Assembly (NCBI GenBank): GCA_022315425.1
Contig: JAIUPT010000030.1
Coordinates: forward strand, 868,001-932,000
Length of the DNA stretch: 64,000 bases
Reading direction: 5' to 3'
DNA from: Pseudevernia furfuracea
Taxonomy: Eukaryota > Ascomycota > Lecanoromycetes > Lecanorales > Parmeliaceae
The position numbers were made by a program, and so were the translations under genes. Of this stretch, positions 1-10,540 are shown one piece after another (the first letter of the stretch is position 1; each line of letters begins with the position of its first letter). The notes below the pieces were generated by a model. That model was not told the DNA's origin. It searched no databases and saw only the letters and a list, made by a program, of their open reading frames with translations.

Positions 1-1206
1 ACAGTCTTTCTTAACGCGTTGTTGAAGAAACGAATCTACGTGAAATAGCTCAAGGGATATAAGAACGATAAACACGATATGATATGTCTCTTGCTTAGAG
101 CCCTATATAATCTCAAGCAATTCCCTCGTGAGTGATACGCTACTCTACGAGACTTTCTAATATCAAAAGACTTCAAGCATATCGAATCGAATCACTCACT
201 CTTTGTTAATAAGGAAACACGTCTAATTGTCAGCGTGTATGTGAACGATATTCAAATATATGACCCTCGAGGATCAAAATATATATCGAATCTCAAGAAA
301 GAACTTAGCAAGCGCTTCGCAATGATCGATCTCGATTTATGCTTATATTATTTGAGCATGGAAATTCAGAGAAATCGCGCAAAGAGAAGCGTTCGAATCA
401 CTCAGAGCACTTATTTAAAGAAAGTTCTCGTCCGTTTTAACATAACAAATTTCGCCCCCGTGTCAACATTAATAATAATTGATACACAATTGAAAGAGAA
501 ATCAGTGAATCAAGCAACTTCGAACGTCGTTCGTGAGTACCAGTCAATGATGAAATCAATGATGTACGTCATAATGCAAACGCGTTCTGATATTTGCTTC
601 GTCATAATTATTCTTTCTCGATACAATCAAAATTCGAATTTCAAGCATATCGCTGCTGTCAAGCGTGTGCTTCGATACTTGAAAGACACAGTCGATCACG
701 ATATTATTTATAAAATCGTCAATGATCTCGAGGGGTTTATCGATGCTGACTAGACGTCGAATTCTGAGACTCGTAGATCTCTCGAAGTATACGTGTTCCT
801 ACTATATAAAGAGACTGTAAGCTGAACGTCGAAACGTCAGCAGTTCATTACATTGTCGTCTTACGAGACCGAATACATAGTTCAAACGCAAGCAGTCAAG
901 GAAGCAATATAACTAATTCGTCTATTAAACGAGTTAAATGTCGATCTGAGACTTTTATCCAAGTCTATTCTAATCAAGACAGACAATTAGAGTGTCATAG
1001 CATTAACTTCAGACTCTAGATTCCATATACGTATGAAGCACATCGACATATAGTGACATTTTGTTCGAGACCAGATGGAAACTGGGACAGTGTTATTCGA
1101 GTGAGTATCTACGAGAGAAATGACTGCTGACGGGCTTACAAAGGCTCTCAGCAAGAACAAATTTGATACATTTATAGATCAGTTAGGCCTCAAGAAGAGC
1201 GTCTAG
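1..1206 (+). pseudogene. Ty1/copia pol remnant (reverse transcriptase + RNase H)
   Basis: Reading + strand frames through stops gives the C-terminal half of a copia polyprotein: RT with a YVND-type catalytic box near 238-249 (family consensus YVDD, so one Asp codon has become Asn), then the usual RNase H segment with SSYETEY near 860-880 and a C-terminal tail with TADGLTKAL near 1125-1150. The longest open piece is 235-753. Stops sit mostly where Trp or Gln is expected, consistent with G-to-A and C-to-T change. The 5' part (gag, protease, integrase) lies outside the window. A dead element, not a host gene. Confidence 0.9.
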
Positions 1207-1266
1207 AAGCAGGAGTTTAGTATAGACTCTGTGAGAGATATAGGCTCATTATTGCCTGTGTGGGAG

Positions 1267-1495
1267 TGATGGAATTCAGTTAATCATAGACCGTTCCGCC
1301 CGCACTAGCGTGCCTTTTAGCGTGGCGCTAGTGGGCGACTCTTATCTATTCTTCTTCTTCTCTTTCTTCTTATTCACTACATGTATTCTATATAGTTATG
1401 CAATAAAGTCGTTCTATTAGTCACTCAATATAAGATCTCATAGCTGTCATATATTTCAATAAAAACTTTTACTTCCTACTCAGACGTACGTTACA
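1267..1495 (+). repeat. Probable 3' LTR of the left-edge copia element
   Basis: Begins TGATGGAATTCAG right after a short purine run (GGGAG), about 60 bases after the end of the pol remnant, and ends near TTACA. This is the usual place for the 3' LTR. No second LTR is available in the window, so the boundaries are estimates. Confidence 0.5.
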
Positions 1496-3022
1496 TATCA
1501 CACTAAGTACTGTGATATTTAGATCTTAACTAATTTTATAATAAGAACGTTATTTGCTTCTCGAATTAATTCAAAAGTCTAATCTAACTGCGTGATACAC
1601 TAAATCACGACGTTGCGCGACGAGGTCGCGACTAATATAATTATAACGACTATACTATATAGAGAGAAGACGATGTTAAGATAACATAATTACGACTCAT
1701 CTCGTAGTTAGTCTGATATCACTAATCTCGATAAACGAGGTCGATCTTAATAATAATATAAGTTATTCGAGAGACTCGAGAGCTTACGCTTCTATATTTG
1801 CGTTCAATTATCGAATAAGAAGATCGATAGTTATAGTTAACGTTAGGTCTTAGAGCGGGATTTAACGAGAGAGATAGAATATCGAGATAAAGAGTATCGA
1901 TTACGTATCGTTACTGCTTCGATAGTTGACGTTGTTGACTTAGATTATTGACTCGAGCGAGGATAAGAAGTTCTCGTATTCACGCGTTCGTTTAAAGTCT
2001 TGACGCGATCTCGCGTTGTGAAAACTCTACTTAGAGAAGACAAGATTCTAAGAAGAGAGTTCGACGCGCGATTAATCGATTTTTATATAATATTGTTATT
2101 CGTTAAGCACGTAAAGCTAATTTTAAAGAGTAAATTCTATAATAAATATATCGAGAAGACTCTATAAAAGAATAGATATTATCGTTAAGAATAAAGCGCG
2201 ATAGACGTACGAACGCACGCGACAGCGAGAGCGAGAGTTGAGTATCTTCTTGATATGAGCATAATCTAAACTATTTCGACTTTGTTTTTCGTTGTTTTCG
2301 TTACGTTGTATTCTCGAAGCGAGCATCGTGAGAGAAAAGGTGAATATCTATAATCTCTTCGATTATATCGAGATCACACGCTCTCGCGTAGCTGATGTGA
2401 AGTGATTAACTATTAATATGTCTTTTATCTTTAGTCACTCGACACTTCTTAGACGCAAAGTGAGCGCGTTGCTGCGAGATTTGTTTTCGTTCGTTCGTTG
2501 TTGTTATTGCTACTGCTGATCTCGCTCGCGTCGCGTCGTCGCATCGTCGTATCGTTTTTATCTCTCTGAGATCACTTGACTCTGTTACACACTGCAAGCA
2601 ACGCTGAATCGTTGTTTATAGCGATAACAGATTCGTAGTCGATAGCACGTATAGCTGAATCTAATTATTAACCGTATACTTCGTTATAACGTATTCTTTG
2701 TTATAATATACGTTTATTAAAACTATAATAATATTAGAATTAGTCGATCTCGTTTTAAGCGTTAAATTATTAATATCGTTACTTATTCTTTTAATAATAA
2801 CTAATATTATATTAATAATCTCGTTAGCTTCTTTAACGTATAAAAAGTACGTCGATATTATTAAAATTAACTTTTCTTTATCGCTTATATTATATATACG
2901 TCTAAATTCGTTTTAAGTCTTTTAAGACGTTATTATTTAATTAATATAATATTATTAACTCTCTTCGATATCGTTAGATAGTATATTATTTATTTAAGCG
3001 TTTAAAATCATTTAATTTGTAA
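1496..3022. other. AT-rich eroded sequence, no gene recognised
   Basis: Strongly AT-rich but still rich in CG dinucleotides, with stops in all frames. The single open stretch at 2406-2597 on the minus strand has no recognisable domain. It resembles the RIP-eroded transposon DNA elsewhere in the window, but I could not assign it to a family. Confidence 0.5.
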
Positions 3023-5250
3023 CTCCAGAATCAGTATCAGAGTCAAGTCATGTAGGTGTATTGAATAAGACAACTAGATGAGAAGCAACTATGGACTGGG
3101 AGGGAGAGTCATATATGTATGGCGGAGTGAACCTGCCAAGACACGCTAAGCCTAAAAGGGAAGTGTCAAAGGAAGGCATGTGTCAAAGGGATGCGGGGTA
3201 CGCTCGTAACACTACCCCCCCCCTCCGAAAAGACATGTTCTCATGGCTGTAGTCGCTCGCTCATAGTCGCTCGCTATGCGTGTGGAAGAAAGAACAAAAG
3301 CAGAAACATGGTGCCCGCCGGCGCAATCCTCAGCCGCAGTGCTGATCCCAAGTCTCTCCGGTGACGTCTTGGCGATGCCATGTCGCTAGCATGACGTCAT
3401 GCGGTTGCAGGGGTGCTGGAATGGCCTCCATTGGTGAAGAGTTGAAGAAATGGTGGCCAAGAAGGTATTTTGCCATGGAGTGGACAGCTGATATTGGATT
3501 TGCGGCCGGAGAAGAAATCCAGAAATGAAGGCCTGTGATTGGCTGAGGCCTTCCGAACCGCTCGAACCTTAAATCTTAAATCAATATCAAATTCTTTTGG
3601 GGCAGCTGAGTGGTCTTCTCCCTGGGATCAAATCCATCGAGGGCGACGACGACATTAACAACACGCTTCGGGCCTCCGACTATGGCGTCGTCGGCAGTCA
3701 TAAACTATGGCTCGGGGGGAGGCGAAGAAGGTAGCTGTCATATGGCGTTGTTGTTGAATATCAAGTCGCTGAGCATTCGAATTTGCCTGAGTGAAAAACG
3801 GGTCTTGGCGCCATTCTGGAATGGCCTGGAATCGCTCAAAAACACCATGTCCGAGGTTTGACCGGATCGCATGCTGATTTGAGTGCGCTAGGCCGAATGC
3901 AGTCTAGCCAGAGTTGTTCATGTTGTTCAGCAGACAGCAGTCACATTGCTTTGTCGTCCATGCCAGCATTGTCCATGCCTGCTGCAGTCACATTGCTTTG
4001 TTCATGTTGTCCATGTAGAATCGAAAAAATCCATCGCATGCAAATATGTTTTTCACCTCAACTCCTGCTGACAGTCTGTCCTGGGAGTACCATTGTAAAT
4101 TTGCCCTGTGCCTCCCAAGCTCTTGCCATCAAATATCTACCTTCTATTCATTTCCTGACCATAGTCTCTTGTCATTCAACGTCCGTCGCTGTGTTGTTTC
4201 ATAGTGCTATCCATTGTATCCATCCGCTTCGTAGACCTACCGCTTCGACTGCCAGTATCTCACCAATACTAAGTTCTTGACACCCGTTCTAAGATCGATA
4301 GCGAGTACTCCGCTGTCAATGACCTATCTGACATAGATTACGCCCGTAACTCAAGCGTCTGATTCGTAGAATTTATGTTATAGTTCGTCATGATCGTGAA
4401 AATGATAAAAAGGGGAAAAAAGAATCGAATTTGTTATCTGCTTTCGATGTCGTGCAGGTGGCTGAAATTGGGCCTGTCGGTGTTGAAAGAAAAAAAAGTG
4501 TTGAGATGCTGAATGCCGATTTTCTTTGTTCTCACCTAACTTTCTTGTTTGCTGACCGTTTGACACCTCGCAAAGAATGTGAGTGCTCTGAAGAATGTTG
4601 TTGCGGTGATGTGTTAAGAAATCGAGATGTGAAGCCTAGGCGTCTTTTTCGTGTTGTGTGGTCGATATGCTCAGTGAAGAGATCGTCCGTTTGCTGATTG
4701 TTTTCGGGTCTGATCTCGTTGCCTTGTAGCAGGCTCGCTGTGGGGTGAGAAGGTGTGTGTGACGATTTCTTTGCGATTCGCTAAGTCGTACGAATGATTC
4801 AGTAACTTCTTTATCCCTTGCTTACTGTACACAAGGCGGTTCCGCCATGGTTCCTTTTGCCGTCTGGTGGCCAGACCCAGAGGTGCCCTCTGCCCGTATG
4901 GTGGGTAGACCCAGGGATACGATGTCTCAATTGTCGATATTGACCTCAACCCGAAGGTGTCTTGGTCTCACTTAGTCTTCTTGACAAAGCTCCTGCCAGT
5001 ATACTTATTTGAATTCGCTTACTGTCAAAAAAACGAATGGAGTGAGGGTGATCTAGTTGTAGTGTCAGGACCAGTACAGAGTCAAGTCATGTAGGTGTAT
5101 AGAATAAGACAACTAGATGAGGAGCAACTATGGACTGGGAGGGAGGGCCATATATGTATGGCGGAGTGAACCTGCCAAGACACGCTAAGCCTAAAAGGGA
5201 AGTGTCAAAGGAAGGCATGTGTCAAAGGGATGCGGGGTACGCTCGTAACA
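3023..5250 (-). mobile_element. Family-T non-autonomous LTR retrotransposon, copy A
   Basis: LTRs at about 3023-3211 and 5063-5250 enclose about 1.85 kb with no pol-like coding. The minus orientation is set by the pyrimidine tract CTACCCCCCCCCTCCG at 3212-3227, which is the complement of the polypurine tract next to the 3' LTR. Family members in this window share TGTTACGAGCG...TGACA ends. Erosion is moderate. The left LTR start is irregular: CTC stands where TGT is expected, and the flanks share about 15 nt (TTTAATTTRTAACTC at 3011-3025 and 5251-5265) instead of a clean 5-bp duplication. Confidence 0.9.
4671..4949 (-). CDS. Element-encoded short ORF (family T), gag-like at best
   Basis: A 92-codon ORF in the sense orientation of copy A. 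It begins MRSISTIE and contains GIKKLLNHSYDLANRKEI. The same sense reading frame recurs in the other copies (35316-35558 in D, 61426-61725 in E), which suggests it once encoded a protein of the element. The product is hydrophilic and I see no zinc knuckle, protease or RT motif, so I cannot name a function. A gag remnant is the obvious possibility. Confidence 0.4.
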   Translation of the reverse strand: MRSISTIETSYPWVYPPYGQRAPLGLATRRQKEPWRNRLVYSKQGIKKLLNHSYDLANRKEIVTHTFSPHSEPATRQRDQTRKQSANGRSLH

Positions 5251-6097
5251 TTTAATTTATAACTCGAGACTCGTTATCGTAGTCTAAGCGTAATAACGTT
5301 TTATCGATTATATTAAATGAATCTCTTTTTATATAGAATCGTTTTTAAATTTATACTTACGTATAATAATTATTATACTTTAAAATTAATATCTTACTTT
5401 TATATACTTTTATAATTATTTTATTTAAATAATTTATGTTTATTTATAATTTATTTTTTTATTAAATAATTTTTAAAGTTATAGTCTCTCTCTTTAACGA
5501 GATTAAGATAAGCGACTTATAATTCTTTAATACTAATAACGTCGTCTTCTCGATAAATATAGTATCGTTACGTTTAAAAGATATTTTAACGTCTTTTATA
5601 AGACTTAATAAATCGTTATTAAGTATTAATAATTAGTCGAGCTTATAATTTATTATAATATTAAATGCGTCGTAACGAAAAAATAATAGTTTGATAGACT
5701 AAATAGATTTAATATTATATAATTATATAAAACTTAAAGAAGTAATAAAAGTATAAGAAAAAAAGCTATATATGCGACTATAGATCAGATATTTATACTT
5801 AAAAACTCGTCTCTTAAAATCATTTAAAGACGCTCGAGATTACGTATCAAATAGATTAATTTATGCGTAATACGAGATAATCTTATTAATATATTTTTCG
5901 ATGTTCTTTGTCGACAGTTATAGATCAATAGTGATGTTTCGACTATGACTTTCGGTCAACATAGATTCATCATAGACCCACTTGGTGAAACTCAGCTATA
6001 GACCTCGGTAGCTTGGTTATTACCGCACCAATAACAACAAATACCGCCATCTGGACCACACAACAGTCATAACAATCCAGTCAACTTATCCACCACC
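5251..6097. other. AT-rich eroded DNA grading into the promoter of the NUDIX gene
   Basis: 5251 to about 5890 is eroded AT-rich sequence without a readable gene. From about 5900 base composition becomes normal, marking the edge of gene island 1. The last ~150 bases before 6098 are a plausible 5' flank of the NUDIX gene. No specific element identified. Confidence 0.5.
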
Positions 6098-6640
6098 ATG
6101 GCGACATCCCGATTCAGTACGTCGCAACACAGCTCCGAGCAGCTTGTTGAAAGCGCTGGCACCATCGTCTTTCGTCTCTCCACCCAGGAGGTTTGCCTCC
6201 TCCACCTGCTCTCTCGTGATGAATACGTCTTGGCCAAAGGGAGACGCAATGTGGGAGAAAGTCGGGTAGAAGCAGCCTTGCGCGAAGTGAGAGAGGAGAC
6301 CGGCTACTCCTGTCATCTTCTACCCGTCACAATGAAAAGCCGCGCACCTCCTCCTGTCGAGACGGAACCGTTCGGCGATGTGCTTCGCACGCACTCCAAC
6401 GTCACCGAGCCGTTCTCACTTCAAATACGTCATCTGGAAACCGAGGGCGATGTAAAGTTGATTTGGTGGTTCATCGCAGCAGTCGATGAGGACAAAGCAC
6501 CGAATGAAGATCGTCCAGGGGAAGAGAAATTCAACGTCGAATTCTACACTTATGAGGAGGTTGCGGAGAAGCTGACTTTCCAAATGGATCGAGATATGGT
6601 ACAGCGGGCAATAGATACGGTCAAAGCGACTCATAATTAA
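6098..6640 (+). CDS. NUDIX hydrolase
   Basis: Intact 180-residue single-exon ORF. The NUDIX signature G-x5-E-x7-REV-x-EE-x-G-Y is complete at residues 48-70 (G48, E54, R62, E63, E66, E67, G69, Y70), so the metal-binding catalytic helix looks functional. The family hydrolyses nucleoside diphosphates linked to another moiety. The lead-in AKGRRNVGE resembles the KGR-N-GE start of diadenosine-polyphosphate / diphosphoinositol-type fungal NUDIX proteins, but the substrate cannot be fixed from sequence. The start ATG follows CCACC, a good fungal context. It converges on the nucleotidyltransferase-kinase gene, whose stop is about 120 bases away. Composition is normal with no RIP. Confidence 0.93.
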   Translation: MATSRFSTSQHSSEQLVESAGTIVFRLSTQEVCLLHLLSRDEYVLAKGRRNVGESRVEAALREVREETGYSCHLLPVTMKSRAPPPVETEPFGDVLRTHSNVTEPFSLQIRHLETEGDVKLIWWFIAAVDEDKAPNEDRPGEEKFNVEFYTYEEVAEKLTFQMDRDMVQRAIDTVKATHN

Positions 6641-6761
6641 CTACAGGCGCTGTGTGGCTCAGTGGGAGCAGTGCACCAGCTTGAGAATGGCTAAATGGGA
6701 AGGATACTGATGAAGTCAAGGCTGTGAAACGCTTCCAAATCTCCCATTTCCCATTCCTGTA

Positions 6762-8822
6762 CTAGAATCCAAGCGAATGAAAGCAAGCCCAAAGTTCATC
6801 CAAATCTGCTGCTTGCGAAAGCACGACGCCTACTGCAATGTTCCGAAACAGACTATCCCACTCTCCTCTGAAATCGCGGGTCAAGCAAGCGCATGAAAAC
6901 AAGGCATATGCAAACTGCGGGACATGCTCTACCAGGCTACAACCCAAGCTTCGCGAGTACTGAATAAGCGGGTCAATCAAGAAACGTCTTTTAATGTTCA
7001 AGATCTCTTGACCGAGCCGGTCTGTGCAGGCACTCAAAGTGACTTTGATGACTCCGTCTTCCAAAACGTACTCAATTCCAGGCGGATCCTCCAAGTTGTC
7101 TGCATAAAGCGTTTCGAAGAAGACATCAAGGTAAATAGGCTTCGCCAGATCCAGCATGACCGAATGATAGCCGGCAACCTCGTAATCAATGTAGAGCAGC
7201 TCTCTTCTGTGGTTTGGCCCTTCTTCATCATGGATCATGATGTTTGCACCGTGGGCATCACCAAGACCAAACACATTAGGGCACGAAGATTTAGCCATCG
7301 GATGAAGGATTCTAGTGGCCTTTCGAGAAATTTCCTCGAATGAAGGATAAGTCACCCCATTCACCTCAATCTGCATGCACAAAAACGAGGCCATTGGTAA
7401 AAAGTGTCCATGAATATCGATCCCAGTGCTGTAGAGTTCACCGAACCTGGTATTGTTCACCAGACGTGAATGATAGAACCGATGTATCGGCTGCCCAACA
7501 GAACTTCCCTCTTGCACAGGATTTTGAAAAGATTGCCTATAAGCCCTGAGCATATCTTCGGCCTTGTTCAACTCTGTAGTTAAGATGACCTCAAAATGAT
7601 GCAGGTTGCTGCGACCACTGCGGATGAAATCCAATCGATGTTCGGCCTCGGTTCGACCTTCAAACAAAGGATACAGCAAATGACCGGAACGAGAAATAGA
7701 TGGAATTTGCACTTGGGGATAGAAAAGAGCGGCCTCTTGAGCTCCGCGAACCTCTTGCTCCTGGTATTTGGATCGTTTGCGGAAAACTTTGATAGCTGAA
7801 TCTTCAACTGAGTCGGCGGGGATGATTATAACATCATTGATCGAATTTGAGGTGAAGAATGGAAGCGTATCTATTGGCCTCGAGGGAAGATTATCTGTAT
7901 TGCAAGACAACGCTAAGTCTGGTGGGAGACATCTGACTCGAGAAGACCTTTGGGAAGAAAGCTTGCTGTGGATACTGGTTGTCGATCCATAGACAAAACA
8001 ATCGCGGGTATAAACGCAGCCGCAATAACTCGGAAGAACGATAGATGCGTTCAATGAGGCTAATCGGTCTGCCAGCCATTGTCGATGACTAGGACTGAAT
8101 CGACTGAATCTAGCAAGAGATTCCACCGTCGCATGCCTGTTCGAAGCGGCGGCATATTGTTGTAAAAGCCGCTTTAGGATCAGCTGTCCACAGGAAGTTT
8201 CCCCAAATAGCCACATGCCTGACACCAGCAGATCAGCGGTGATCCCAAACGACGTGGGGCTGATGTCGTTTCCATGGGCACAAAAGCTGGGACCTGGCTT
8301 GAAAACCCACTGGTCGTGAAGAATATATAGACCGTCCTCGAGACGAGTTGCTTGATGAATTCTGTAGTACAGAGTGGCTTGTGACGTGGAGCATTCAAAA
8401 ACACGCTTGTCCTTGAAGGACAAGATGTTCAGAGCAGTCTTTGACCCTGAAAAGTACTCCTGGCTCAGAATCTTCACTGATTTTCTGCTTCCAGCTTTCG
8501 TAAAGCCAACAAAGCGAACGGCATCGAAATCATCCCAAATTTCACTTGAAGGGTCTGGGACATGGAGATGAGGACATTCTTCATGGACGATATCGAACAG
8601 TTTTATCAGCGCCTGCCGATGCTCGTTCACCAGAACGTAGATTTCGAGCTTTCTGGCAAGCAATAAAGCGCCATCCCAGTCTGACGAGTGCGGAGGACGT
8701 TCGCTTCCAGGGTCGCGATAGATTTGACTACCCCCCAGCAGAGCTGCGACAATAGTCGGTTCATGACGACAACGTTCACGGAGGAGAAACTGTTCTCCGT
8801 CATCAGGGTGCAGAGGATTCAT
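6762..8822 (-). CDS. Nucleotidyltransferase-kinase fusion protein (putative)
   Basis: Intact 686-residue intronless ORF. The N-terminal part has a Pol-beta-type nucleotidyltransferase pattern: GGS at residues 30-32 followed by SDWDG at 47-51. The C-terminal third has the catalytic loop of aminoglycoside/choline-kinase-like phosphotransferases: GDAHGAN at about 521-527 (family HGDxHxxN) and IDYE at about 545-548 (the metal-binding Asp), then DLAKP. The middle (about 260-400) I do not recognise. So one chain appears to carry a nucleotide-transferring and a phosphate-transferring domain, as in activation of a small alcohol or sugar by phosphorylation and nucleotidylation; the substrate is unknown. 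It is convergent with the NUDIX gene. Domain calls are by motif only; the kinase half is the surer one. Confidence 0.8.
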   Translation of the reverse strand: MNPLHPDDGEQFLLRERCRHEPTIVAALLGGSQIYRDPGSERPPHSSDWDGALLLARKLEIYVLVNEHRQALIKLFDIVHEECPHLHVPDPSSEIWDDFDAVRFVGFTKAGSRKSVKILSQEYFSGSKTALNILSFKDKRVFECSTSQATLYYRIHQATRLEDGLYILHDQWVFKPGPSFCAHGNDISPTSFGITADLLVSGMWLFGETSCGQLILKRLLQQYAAASNRHATVESLARFSRFSPSHRQWLADRLASLNASIVLPSYCGCVYTRDCFVYGSTTSIHSKLSSQRSSRVRCLPPDLALSCNTDNLPSRPIDTLPFFTSNSINDVIIIPADSVEDSAIKVFRKRSKYQEQEVRGAQEAALFYPQVQIPSISRSGHLLYPLFEGRTEAEHRLDFIRSGRSNLHHFEVILTTELNKAEDMLRAYRQSFQNPVQEGSSVGQPIHRFYHSRLVNNTRFGELYSTGIDIHGHFLPMASFLCMQIEVNGVTYPSFEEISRKATRILHPMAKSSCPNVFGLGDAHGANIMIHDEEGPNHRRELLYIDYEVAGYHSVMLDLAKPIYLDVFFETLYADNLEDPPGIEYVLEDGVIKVTLSACTDRLGQEILNIKRRFLIDPLIQYSRSLGCSLVEHVPQFAYALFSCACLTRDFRGEWDSLFRNIAVGVVLSQAADLDELWACFHSLGF

Positions 8823-8982
8823 TGAATTGAGAAAGTACCGATATCGCCAGAAGACTCGGTGTAGTTGCTTGATGTTGAGGAGGACACGAAATTCTCCTGA
8901 AGATCGATACTGAGGGAAATTCAGTGAAATGGAGGACCAGGCTGTTATCTTTACCCCACATTGTAGTTCTATGACTTATATG

Positions 8983-9137
8983 TGTTGGGATCTATGAGAG
9001 GAGGATTGATTGATTATCTATGGAAGGATATGTAGGCCTACTGATACCATGAGAAGCCTATAACAAAACCACGCTAATGCTTGCCACCGTGAGGGGTAGC
9101 TACCTATAACACCATGGTACTGCAGCAGATTCTAACA
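8983..9137 (+). repeat. Solo LTR (155 bp) with 5-bp target duplication
   Basis: Starts TGTTGGGATCT and ends TTCTAACA. It is flanked by a perfect direct repeat ATATG (8978-8982 and 9138-9142). It shares its sequence over most of its length with 9682-9824, for example GATTGATTGATTA / GAATTGACTGATTA and GAGGGGTAG. The two are solo LTRs of one retrotransposon family between genes of island 1. Confidence 0.85.
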
Positions 9138-9681
9138 ATATGGCTAGGTATCTCGGCTTTCGGCATGTACGACGGGTTGTGGAGGCAAATTGTGGACTTA
9201 TGATCAGAAGTATTAAGCAGTGGGCGAGAGGAGACGTCACGATTCATGATACATTGAATGCCTAGAATTGCAGTCTCGAGAGGCAAAGATGCGGAGTGAA
9301 TCTTCGGCTATGTCGCAAAAGGGTCTGGATCAGGCGATTTGTATCTCTCTTACAATAATGTGCCTCGTTCTTCCCTTTGCTATCATAGCAGTCGCAGAGC
9401 AAGACTATCTGTCACAAGCTTGACGCCCTTTGAAAGCAACGAACATCTTGCAGTCCCATAACACCGGCCTTCTTCTGAGCTGTCAAACGCCTTGCTCTCT
9501 CTGCTCAGCCCTGCCTTAGCGCGAAAAGGAAGTATCCTATTTTAAAGCATTCCTCATTTACTCAAAAACAACGCATTGTTCTCAATTTTCTCCGCTAATT
9601 ACATACATTGCGACAATCATTCTAATCATTATTCTAATCGTCACAAGAGAATTCCGAGAGGTTAGTCTAGCTATCTCCTAT

Positions 9682-9824
9682 TGTTGAGATCTATAAGAAG
9701 AGAATTGACTGATTAACTATAGAGTGGTATTTAGCTACTTAAATACCATGTGAAGCCCATATCAAGACTAGTCATTTGCCACCTGAGGGGTAGTCTTAAC
9801 ACAGTGCTGCAGCATTTTCCAACA
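9682..9824 (+). repeat. Second solo LTR (143 bp) of the same family
   Basis: Starts TGTTGAGATCT and ends TTCCAACA, flanked by the perfect direct repeat CCTAT (9677-9681 and 9825-9829). Diverged from the copy at 8983-9137 by substitutions and small deletions, so the two inserted independently. Confidence 0.85.
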
Positions 9825-9829
9825 CCTAT

Positions 9830-10540
9830 CTACCTACCGACCTAGTTACTACCTTGCTCCGTAACTATCTACTTTGCTGCTCGAAAACCCTACTGCTCCA
9901 TTACATACCCGAGAACCCTGCTCCCCCTGCATGCTCCATCACTGAGAATCCCACGATTATCCTGTCCCACGCTAAGGTCCCATGATTATCCTGCGTGGGA
10001 TCAGCACCCTTTCTATCCATATCTATCCCGGACCATTCTTGGCATGGGATGGGATATCCCGTGGGATATCCTGCCTCTTTCCGGCCAGCACGAAAATCAA
10101 AAAACCGTTTTTGCGTTTTGTCGAAGTTGACTCATCTATCAATTGAGGATGCCGTATTGTTATGATCACGGATTTAATCTGAGGGCGGCCAATTTGTTGG
10201 ATCCTATTTACCTCTGCATATTTGCAGGCCGTACATCCGCCACAGTGAGATGGTTGATTCCGTGCGGAGCGCAGCCACTTGAAATCGGATGTGCACGCCT
10301 CCGCCGAGCTAGGACCCCCACTGTGATGGAGGGAGCAGGCAGCCTTTCCGACCTGCCATAACATCACGCAGGGGTAGGGAAGCTAATGCGTACCCATAAG
10401 TGTTATGTCCATGCCACTCGCATATATATCTTTCACTCCCTCTTCTGACCTGTCTGGTCAACCAAGCTAGCCTGGTGTACTATTACATAATCCATCTAAG
10501 CACAGTATCGTCAGCTGTCGCCCGTTCTCAATTTAAGATC
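9830..10540. other. 5' flank of the twin P-loop kinase gene with short repeats
   Basis: Normal composition, no convincing gene; the open stretches on both strands at 10023-10367 are overlapping and unsupported. It contains CCCAYGATTATCCTG twice (about 9949 and 9978) and a palindromic cluster built on GGGATATCCC / GTGGGATATCC (about 10047-10072). A TATA-like CATATATATC lies near 10420, about 120 bases before the chosen ATG. The repeats could be regulatory or just local duplications. Confidence 0.4.

Noticed and set aside
3610..3861. ORF recurring at 36388-36579, 60500-60691, 13699-13887 and 15738-15926
   Set aside because: Antisense frame at the same place in each family-T copy; no independent evidence of a gene.
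3858..4280. 140-residue Cys/Ser-rich ORF that recurs at 35911-36330 and 60842-61171, looking like a secreted Cys-rich protein
   Set aside because: It is antisense within family-T elements. Recurrence is explained by element copies, and the sense strand carries the element's own frames.
6924..8755. Several ORFs of 60-140 codons on both strands across this interval
   Set aside because: Shadows of the 686-residue nucleotidyltransferase-kinase gene.
10023..10367. 114-codon minus-strand ORF and its 72-codon plus-strand partner
   Set aside because: Mutually antisense and without a domain, in a likely promoter region.
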